A model generated the notes under the pieces. It was not told where the DNA came from, ran no database searches, and worked only from the letters and a program-made list of their open reading frames with translations. This document shows, one piece after another, positions 27,332-33,875 of a stretch of 64,000 bases of DNA. Position 1 is the first letter of the stretch. Each line of letters starts with the position of its first letter. The stretch comes from DAOUJI01 sp965224415. GTDB taxonomy: Bacteria > Chloroflexota > Dehalococcoidia > Lucifugimonadales > JAGWBF01. A program made the position numbers and the translations under genes. The stretch covers positions 992,001-1,056,000 of the forward strand of contig CBDCZB010000004.1 in NCBI GenBank assembly GCA_965224415.1, in the 5' to 3' direction.

Positions 27332-27688
27332 CTACCTGTACCGCCAGTTGGACTTTGGCGAGCCGAGCTCGGCCGGCGGTTTCAGGTAAACCGTCCCTTC
27401 CTCCACTAGGACCTCACAGACGGGCACGTCATCGGCCAAGGGGCCGTCCACCAAAGCGCCGGTGCGTAAGTCGTAGCGGGCAAAGTGGCGGGGGCAAACG
27501 ATTACATCCCCTTCCAACTTCCCCTTGGACAGTAAGCCGGTTGCATGGCCGCACTCATCCAGTATGGCGGCGAACTCATCCTCCAAGTTCACAAGGACGT
27601 ACCGCTCGCCTTCAACAACCACGACCTTTTTCTCGCCGGGCGCAACGTCAGCGGTCTTGGCTGCCTCGATGTAGTCTGGCGGGGGCAT
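27332..27688 (-). CDS. Rieske-type [2Fe-2S] ferredoxin
   Basis: 118 residues from ATG 27688, which has AGGAG five bases upstream (a Met five codons earlier contains that site and is less likely). Rieske ligands are Cys46-Gly-His48 and Cys65-Pro-Arg-His68 in CGHATGLL...VIVCPRHFARYDLRTG. It is a soluble single-domain electron carrier of the kind that serves oxygenases or is fused to them. The neighbouring flavin monooxygenase is a remnant, so its present partner is unclear. Confidence 0.85.
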   Translation of the reverse strand: MPPPDYIEAAKTADVAPGEKKVVVVEGERYVLVNLEDEFAAILDECGHATGLLSKGKLEGDVIVCPRHFARYDLRTGALVDGPLADDVPVCEVLVEEGTVYLKPPAELGSPKSNWRYR

Positions 27689-27703
27689 GTTTCTCCTAGT
27701 CAA

Positions 27704-28343
27704 CAGGGATTAAACGGAGAGGAGTATATCGTTGAGCGATTGGACAGCACAAGGCCGCATACGACAGCCTACGGCTAAGTCGACACAGCCATTGCGGATA
27801 GAGGCAGGGCTGAAGCGCTGGCATCCAAGATGCGGCGGCATGTGGATGCAGTGAGCCGGAAGGGACTGTAGACAGCGTCCCTTTCCAGCTATCTCTTGCC
27901 CTCTGTGTCCTTACGCTTCACCTTACTTAATATATGGGGAGTCTTGGTTAGCGTCATCGCCAATACAAGACGGCGTCATCCCGGCACAAAGCGCCCGTGT
28001 GATAGTAGGCCGATACCGACACCCATCAACGACTCGCCCTCCTGTGGTGACGCTTAACATTCAACTTACATCCCTAGGGCGCCACTGTGTTCGACACGCG
28101 CAGAGGAAACCGAGCGGCAGCAGAGGTCAGGGGCCATAGTACAGGAAGGGCAAACATGCCGCATGCGGAAGATTTCCCTTGTCCTGACCTTCTCGTCACG
28201 GAGAAAGGGACTACAACCACACTCTCTCAGCCGCGATTGCTGCTTGATGCGCCCGTGCCCCACTCTTTCCCAACTCTGTGATTTGTTATACTGGGACCAC
28301 TCCTTATGGTCAAAGCTTCATAACAAAGGTAAGGAAAATCGCA
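27704..28343. other. intergenic region between divergent Rieske genes
   Basis: About 640 bases. A hairpin-like pair GGAAGGGAC/GTCCCTTTCC (27858-27866 and 27877-27886, one bulged base, 10-base loop) is present, without a clear T-run. A TATACT hexamer at 28287-28292 could be a -10 for the downstream Rieske gene but no good -35 accompanies it. No coding sequence is supported. Confidence 0.4.
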
Positions 28344-28712
28344 ATGAGCACAGAACGTAGAAAAGGGACCGTTTCCCTCCGCCAGGTTAGCGGATCAGCC
28401 CGGTCCAAGAAGGTTAGAGTGGACCTGGGAGAGGAATCTTCGTTTGCTGCCTTTCCTGCTTTAGTGAAAGTAGGCGGCGCTTCGTATTTTCTTGTGCGAG
28501 GACGTGACGGATACAAGCTGTTGTCGACGATATGCCCGCATCAAGGCGGGGAGATTATGGACGAGGGGGACGAGTTGTTCGTCTGCGATGGGCACGGTTG
28601 GCAGTACGAAAAAGGCGAAGGCGTTTGCGCCAACCGACCCGACTTCCGCATGAAGGCGTTCCTGGTTACTCTACAAGACAACCGCTTGATCGCCCTGGCG
28701 CCTGACGAATAG
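28344..28712 (+). CDS. Rieske-type [2Fe-2S] ferredoxin
   Basis: 122 residues from ATG 28344, preceded by AAGGAAAA. Ligands are Cys64-Pro-His66 and Cys81-Asp-Gly-His84 in TICPHQGGEIM and LFVCDGHGWQYEKGEG. The N-terminal 25 residues are basic and polar (STERRKGTVSLRQ), the rest is a compact Rieske domain. Probably a soluble electron-transfer protein for an oxygenase or hydroxylase. It is divergent from the other Rieske gene and convergent with the amidohydrolase, with a strong terminator between them. Confidence 0.83.
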   Translation: MSTERRKGTVSLRQVSGSARSKKVRVDLGEESSFAAFPALVKVGGASYFLVRGRDGYKLLSTICPHQGGEIMDEGDELFVCDGHGWQYEKGEGVCANRPDFRMKAFLVTLQDNRLIALAPDE

Positions 28713-28794
28713 CCCGCCAAGTCCCCTACTGAACAGATCTGAGCAATGGCTCTTAATCAGACCGGGGTCCTGCAGGGCGACCTGGAAAAGTAAA

Positions 28795-28826
28795 CCCCGC
28801 CCCGGAAACCCAATTCCGGGGCGGGG
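28795..28826. terminator. strong bidirectional hairpin terminator
   Basis: Perfect 13-base arms CCCCGCCCCGGAA (28795-28807) and TTCCGGGGCGGGG (28814-28826) with a six-base loop. It lies between the convergent Rieske (+) and amidohydrolase (-) genes. On the minus strand it is followed by TTTACTTTT, a proper T-rich tail; on the plus strand the tail is poor. Confidence 0.8.
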
Positions 28827-28855
28827 CCATTGACCAGAACAACCGCCGGGTAGAG

Positions 28856-30535
28856 CTACCCTACCATGTCATAGCTGCGCAGCAGCTGGCCGGGCAGCGC
28901 CCCGGTGCATTCGTTTTCCACGAAGGTGACGGCGCCGTTGACCAGGATGTAGCGGATCCCGGTGGGCTTTTGCACCAACCGCTTCTCACCGCCGGGGAAG
29001 TCCGTCGCGAACTGTGGCTTATCGTACAGCAGCCCCAGCTCGTCCAAGTTGTAGACCATGACATCGGCCCAATCGCCGACGCGCAACGTACCACGGTTCT
29101 TCATGCCGGAGAACCAGGCTGGCAGAGCACTCATTTTATAGTGGGCCTGTTCCAGGGTCATTATGCCCCGGTCCCGGACCCAGTGTGCCAGGAAATAGAC
29201 GGGCCACACACTGATGATCAGGAATCTGGTGTGAGCGCCTCCGTCGGACAATGAGATGTGGACATAGGGGTTGAGCAGCCTTTCGGCCTGGACATCGTCG
29301 GCTTGCCCTCCTGCCGGGTGAGCGAACTCGGTTTCCAGGTCCTCGTCCAGGGCAAGGTCCACAAAGGCGTCCAGCGGGTGCTTGCCTTCGGCTTCAGCGA
29401 TGTCGGCGATGGACAGTCCCTCGTACTTGAGGTTACGCTCCAGGGCTACTTCCACCACTTGCAATCGGGCCCAGTCAGTCCTGGGGTGTGGGCGGTCTAA
29501 AACGTCGCGCTTCATGCCTTCGCGGACGCCTTCCTCAGACAGCTTGGCGATCCGCTCCTCTTTGGAGCCAACCAGCGGCTGAACCCAGTTGGGCATGTAG
29601 TCGAACAAATTGTATTCGGAGAGCTTGAACTCGGAGACAGTCGGCACCGAACCGTGTTGTGCCAGGATGGGGAGGCCCTCTTCTTCCCGGACTTTTTTCA
29701 ACCACTCGTAGCCTTCATCGTCTCCCAGGACTACGTGCAACGGGCGTCCGCTCATCCGGACCATTTCCGCCAACATTTCCCGCTGGCCTGCCCGATCGTC
29801 GGAGATGCCGATGGTCCATCCCAGGTGCCCCACGCCGAACTCGCCAAGAACCTGGGATAGGGCGTAGAACTCCTCAGGAGAGGCCACATGACTGGGCAAC
29901 CAACTGCCGTCCTCCGGCCGGTCCTCCAGGTTCTTGTCAGCGGAGAACCCGAACGCCCCGGCCTTCATGGATTCGTGCAGGATCTGTTTCATCTGGTTTA
30001 GTTCGGACTCCGTGACGGAGGTACGTTCCCGGGCCGGTATCATCCCCAAGACGTAGCCGCGCAACGGCGAGAAGGGCACCAGGGCACCAACGTTTACCCC
30101 CAGGCCCTGGCGGTCAAGGCTGTCCATGTATTCAGGGAACGTCTCCCAGTCCCAGCGCATCCCTTGGCGCATAGACTCCAGGGGTATCGCCTCGATGCGG
30201 TTCATCATACGCATGTTCAGGTCCCGGTCCTCGGGCCGCGTCGGCGCAAACCCGAAGCCGCATTGTCCAACGGTCAGCGAGGTTACCCCAAACCACCCGG
30301 ATAGGGACGCGTAGGGGTCCCAGTTCAACTGAGCGTCGTAGTGCGTATGCAGGTCTACTGCCCCAGGAGCCACAATGCAGCCGCTGGCATCCAACTCCCT
30401 CGCGCCGCCAGCGGTTATGCGGCCGCTGATCATGGCCACCCGCCCATCCTTGATCCCAACGTCGGCGCGGATGCGGGGAATGCCTGTGCCGTCGACTACG
30501 GTCCCACCACGGATAACTACATCAAACTCAGCCAT
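28856..30535 (-). CDS. N-acyl-D-amino-acid deacylase-type amidohydrolase
   Basis: 559 residues from the Met of MAEFDVVIRGGTVVDGTG; an upstream Met 15 codons earlier lacks support. This is the amidohydrolase-3 / D-aminoacylase family: N-terminal beta-sandwich segment, metal ligands HTH at residues 63-65 (VDLHTHYDAQLNWDP), and C-terminal metal Asp in SLSDGGAHTRF. It would release an acyl or carbamoyl group from a D-amino acid or similar amide; many environmental paralogues have other amide substrates. It is monocistronic and ends at the hairpin at 28795. Confidence 0.88.
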   Translation of the reverse strand: MAEFDVVIRGGTVVDGTGIPRIRADVGIKDGRVAMISGRITAGGARELDASGCIVAPGAVDLHTHYDAQLNWDPYASLSGWFGVTSLTVGQCGFGFAPTRPEDRDLNMRMMNRIEAIPLESMRQGMRWDWETFPEYMDSLDRQGLGVNVGALVPFSPLRGYVLGMIPARERTSVTESELNQMKQILHESMKAGAFGFSADKNLEDRPEDGSWLPSHVASPEEFYALSQVLGEFGVGHLGWTIGISDDRAGQREMLAEMVRMSGRPLHVVLGDDEGYEWLKKVREEEGLPILAQHGSVPTVSEFKLSEYNLFDYMPNWVQPLVGSKEERIAKLSEEGVREGMKRDVLDRPHPRTDWARLQVVEVALERNLKYEGLSIADIAEAEGKHPLDAFVDLALDEDLETEFAHPAGGQADDVQAERLLNPYVHISLSDGGAHTRFLIISVWPVYFLAHWVRDRGIMTLEQAHYKMSALPAWFSGMKNRGTLRVGDWADVMVYNLDELGLLYDKPQFATDFPGGEKRLVQKPTGIRYILVNGAVTFVENECTGALPGQLLRSYDMVG

Positions 30536-31180
30536 ACGATTGCCTCCAACGACGAGTTGTGACGATTTCAACTTGCCCAATCCAACGACATGAGCAACTT
30601 GATTACCGTAAAGTGTAAGTCCGTCAAATATTCATGTCAATGAACTGATCTAAAATGGATATCGATGCCCGTTTCATGCACGTATTCGCCTCCGGTCTTG
30701 AGAAATTGCGACACACAAGACAACGTTGGTTGTTTCCCTGAATCTTTACGCATCCCTCTGGTCCCATACGAAAAAACCAATGCGTGTTTCGACCTGCTCC
30801 CGGGCGTCCAGGGTGACGGTGAGACATAGGATGCCCCGGGCATCTCTCGGTTGCTCCGGCGTTCGCGGTCGGATACGGGCCGCTGTTGATCACCCTGGCT
30901 GCAACACGTCGGACGGCAGTCGAAGACCCGCAAGGCGTCCTCGATGACCTTCGCGAAGTCGTCCCGGGATCGAATGTGTCGACGCTTGGGACATGACGCA
31001 AGGGATGAGACTTGCTGTCCGGCGTGCTCCGCTCTGTGGGCGGGCGTGGCACTACGAACCCACGTACGGTGCGACAGCGAATTCCTAAGTAGCACCCCAG
31101 CTCATCTTCCGTCAGGCAGTCGAAGAACAGGAGGGCGTCGTCAGAGAGCTCCTCGATGGCATCGGTGCCCAACGCTTCGA
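30536..31180. other. decayed intergenic region
   Basis: About 645 bases with overlapping minus-strand frames (30624-31172 and 30637-31095) that look like scrambled coding sequence. Protein-like pieces are EELSDDALLFFDCLTEDELG (around 31100-31165) and DDFAKVIEDALRVFDCRP (around 30940). Neither is recognised. The mixture of frames suggests a broken gene rather than an intact one. Confidence 0.35.
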
Positions 31181-31183
31181 CTG

Positions 31184-31400
31184 GGTTGCGAGACCTTCGC
31201 CAGCGACCTCAAACCCCGTCGCCTGCCTGATTCTCAAGGTAATGCTGGAAGACATCCCCCGTTAAGGTCCTGGCTTGGTCCACGAGCTTCGGCAAGTGGG
31301 CGCTGAGATTAGGTCGAAGGTTGAGGAGGAGTTGGCTGATCTCTATTCTAGAAACTCAGACGGAGGTACGCCCATCGCCTATCTCTGGGCATGCACGATC
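31184..31400 (+). pseudogene. remnant of a COG1743-type (DUF1156) DNA methylase
   Basis: Pieces in two plus-strand frames match this large adenine-specific methylase family in order: GCETFASDL, then NPVACLILKVMLEDIP, then LRQVGAEIRSKVEEELADLY and DGGTPIAYLWA. One extra A near 31207 shifts the frame, and an in-frame TAA at 31263-31265 interrupts it. Homologues are about 900 residues, so this is a small internal fragment. It points to a lost restriction or phage-defence island. Confidence 0.6.
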
Positions 31401-31898
31401 GGCCGTAAACAGGCCTCTGGCGATGCCAGGAACCCCGTTACCAGCTCTTCGGGCACCTTGACTTCCACTGGTGGCTCCCCGTGTTTCAGCCACGGGCGGG
31501 TTACCGAATGGCCTACCTTAAAGGCCTTGCTCCTCCCATTTAGGCTTGATGAAGGGTTGGGCTGCGCCAACGAGAAGGAACGAGACCGTCCCGCCCATAG
31601 AGATACCATGTATTGTGGGTTAGGCACAAATTTTTGGCGAGCCAGGGTGCTCGCCCAGTAGATCGATGACGCTCTACCTCGCTGGAAGTAGGATGTAGTA
31701 TAGTATAAGCCCAGGGCAAGCCAGGGCGCTGGGTGAGTTGTCGATGGTTCGTTCCTTTATCTGCTGTGATGTTTCGATCGCCAGCGTCGCCACAGGGATC
31801 GTGTAATCCGGGATCCGGTTAAGACGGACTGTATTGTTGACCTGGTAAAGCTCCTCGTTTTCGAGTCCGCTGGAAACTAACAAAAGGAGAGGGGAGAT
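31401..31898. other. intergenic region upstream of DUF35-thiolase pair
   Basis: About 500 bases. A minus-strand frame at 31379-31627 (KVGHSVTRPWLKHGEPPVEV inside) looks protein-like but is not recognised; it may be another relic. A long minus-strand frame over 31674-32369 is antisense to the DUF35 gene and is not a gene. Confidence 0.35.
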
Positions 31899-32309
31899 AT
31901 GGTAAAGCAGGGTGTGGCGCCCGATGAGCTGACCAAGCCCTTCTGGGACGCCGCCAACCAGGGGCGACTGGTTATCCAGAACTGTAAAGCCTGCGACAGG
32001 CTCCTGCACCCCCCGGTGCCGGCGTGCGACCAATGTGGATCGGGAGACAACCTGGAGTGGAAGCAGATGAGTGGGCGGGGCAAGATATACAACTACGGGG
32101 TGGTGTACGACTGCCCTGTCAGACTGCTTCAGGACGATCAACCCTTCAACGTCGCAGTAGTTATGTTGGACGAAGACCCGAGTATCCAGATGTACTCTCA
32201 CCTCCCGGGAACTCCGGTGGACGACGTGCCGTTGGGGGCCAGTGTGGAGGTCCTGTTCGAAGCGACAGCAAACGGCCAAAAGGTCCCCGAGTGGCGGGTA
32301 GTTAGCTAG
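31899..32309 (+). CDS. DUF35 OB-fold zinc-ribbon protein (thiolase partner)
   Basis: 136 residues. A helix (DELTKPFWDAANQGRLVIQ) is followed by a zinc ribbon with Cys29, Cys32, Cys43 and Cys46 and an OB fold starting at WKQMSGRGKIYNYGVVYD. DUF35 proteins bind acyl-CoA and pair with SCP2-type thiolases; in steroid degradation the DUF35 of ChsH2 partners the retro-aldolase Ltp2. GGAGAGGGGAG precedes the ATG. The thiolase gene follows 45 bases later, so the two probably form a complex. Confidence 0.88.
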   Translation: MVKQGVAPDELTKPFWDAANQGRLVIQNCKACDRLLHPPVPACDQCGSGDNLEWKQMSGRGKIYNYGVVYDCPVRLLQDDQPFNVAVVMLDEDPSIQMYSHLPGTPVDDVPLGASVEVLFEATANGQKVPEWRVVS

Positions 32310-32354
32310 ACACCCACGTCCTTGTGGACTAAGGCTCGTAGAAAGGAATGACCA

Positions 32355-33689
32355 ATGACCACCCAGCATGCTCCAATTTCCATGTACCGGACAGCAGAGG
32401 GAACGGGGTTATGGGAACACAGAGGGAAGGTGGCGGCCGTCGGTGTTGGGCACTCTCCCACTGCCCGGCGCTGGGACTGGAAACCCGAGACCAGCGTGGG
32501 TGCAAACAGCATCCTGGCCCTCAGGAGAGCTATAGAGGACGCAGGCGTCTCGCCGGACGAGGTCGACGGTTTGGTCCTTGACCCAGGGACCGCTACGGGG
32601 GCTCACTGGCCGGAAGGCCAGCCCTTCCCCATGGAAGTGATCAACGCCTTCAATCCCACTAGCGACCCCTTGGACGGTATCGCCAAGCTGAGTGCTGAGT
32701 GGCTCTTGAAGAACATGCCGGAGCTGGTGAATGTCAAATTCACCATGTACGGTCGGGTGCCACCCTACGGTTGTATGTCCCAAGCCGTCGTCCTTGGCGC
32801 CCAGGCTGTGGGCGCTGGTCTCGCTCAGACCTGCCTGGTGCTCAAGGGCTGGCACAACATGGAAGGCCGATACTACCAGGGAGGGCCCAACTCTGGGGAC
32901 GACATCCCCGGGACTAGCGGGATTAGCCGTCTCTGGGGTACTCCGGCGTCCTATGGGACGGCCCTGCAGTTCGCCGAGTATTGCCGGAAGTATGGCAAGA
33001 CCCACGACATGATGGCCCCCTTTATCGTGAACTCAAGAAGGAACGGACTGTTGTTCCCGGAAGGGTATTGGGCCCAGCACCGGCCTGAGCAATTGACGGT
33101 GGAGGACTACCTGGCCGCCCGGTGGATAGCCAAACCGGCGAACCTCTTCGATAACGACATACCGGTCATGGCAAGCGCCGCCTACCTCTTCACCACCGCT
33201 GAACGGGCCAAGGACATGAAGCAGAAGCCCGTCTACATCCTGAACCATGCGTCGAGCAGGACCAAGCCCAGGAGCCTCACTCCAACCCTGGACGAGGTCG
33301 AGGCCGACACCGCCAGATCGGCCAGGAAAATCTATGAGGGCGCTGGGATCACCGCAGCCGATCTCTCCTTCGAGAACATGTATGACGGCTTCTCCCTGTT
33401 CCACCAGTTCCACATAGAAGGTCTGGGCTACAGAGGCATCAAGTTTGGAGAGGCGTTAGACTTCTACCAGACGGACATCAGCATCGAAGGGCCGAACCCC
33501 GTTTCCCCCAGCGGTGGCAACATCGGGAGCGGCCGAAGCCGTTTCTGGATGCACACGGACTGCATCCAGCAGTTGCAGGGACGGGCGGGCACGCGACAGG
33601 TCACGGGGGTAAAGCCGGAGATCGCCGTCTCCGGCGGTCCCATGCCCTTGGACGGCGACTTCACCGTGTGGAGCACCACCCCCGGCTAG
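32355..33689 (+). CDS. thiolase-like (SCP2/Ltp2-type) protein
   Basis: 444 residues of the non-decarboxylating thiolase fold. An N-terminal AAVGVGHSP strand, a candidate nucleophile Cys140 in PPYGCMSQAVVLGAQAVGAG, and a C-terminal half with ENMYDGFSLFHQFHIEGLGY are seen. The usual thiolase CxG motif near the end is replaced by a Gly/Ser-rich PSGGNIGSGRSRF, as in DUF35-associated thiolases that act as aldolases or lipid-transfer proteins. It pairs with the upstream DUF35 gene. It is a distant relative of the three thiolases at 54-59 kb. Confidence 0.85.
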   Translation: MTTQHAPISMYRTAEGTGLWEHRGKVAAVGVGHSPTARRWDWKPETSVGANSILALRRAIEDAGVSPDEVDGLVLDPGTATGAHWPEGQPFPMEVINAFNPTSDPLDGIAKLSAEWLLKNMPELVNVKFTMYGRVPPYGCMSQAVVLGAQAVGAGLAQTCLVLKGWHNMEGRYYQGGPNSGDDIPGTSGISRLWGTPASYGTALQFAEYCRKYGKTHDMMAPFIVNSRRNGLLFPEGYWAQHRPEQLTVEDYLAARWIAKPANLFDNDIPVMASAAYLFTTAERAKDMKQKPVYILNHASSRTKPRSLTPTLDEVEADTARSARKIYEGAGITAADLSFENMYDGFSLFHQFHIEGLGYRGIKFGEALDFYQTDISIEGPNPVSPSGGNIGSGRSRFWMHTDCIQQLQGRAGTRQVTGVKPEIAVSGGPMPLDGDFTVWSTTPG

Positions 33690-33871
33690 GGATCGTAGAG
33701 GTGGCGAACTCCGGACATCCCTTCGGAGCCCGAGGAGTGGGAGAGGCGCCAGTGGCGCCTCCCATGGCTGATGTGGCCAACGCCATATACAGGGCCGTGG
33801 GTGTCAAATTGAAGCAGCTCTCAATGTCTCCAGGGACTATCCTGGACATCCTCTGGAACGGCACCCGATAG
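33690..33871 (+). pseudogene. C-terminal tail of a xanthine dehydrogenase/aldehyde oxidase large subunit
   Basis: About 60 codons reading VEVANSGHPFGARGVGE, then PPMADVANAIYRAVGVKL and QLSMSPGTILDILW. This is the standard end of the molybdenum-binding subunit of xanthine dehydrogenase family enzymes. Only this tail survives, fused in space directly behind the thiolase stop codon and ending just before the convergent CaiB gene. A deletion junction at about 33690 is the likely cause. Confidence 0.7.
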
Positions 33872-33875
33872 AAGT

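Noticed and set aside
28856..30535. Dihydroorotase or urease-type call for the amidohydrolase
   Set aside because: Length, the LHTHYDAQLNWDP block and the late SDGGAHTRF site match the D-aminoacylase (amidohydrolase 3) group better.
31674..32369. 231-codon minus-strand frame over the DUF35 gene
   Set aside because: The plus-strand DUF35 has an intact zinc ribbon, a strong ribosome site and a partner gene; the minus frame has no motif.
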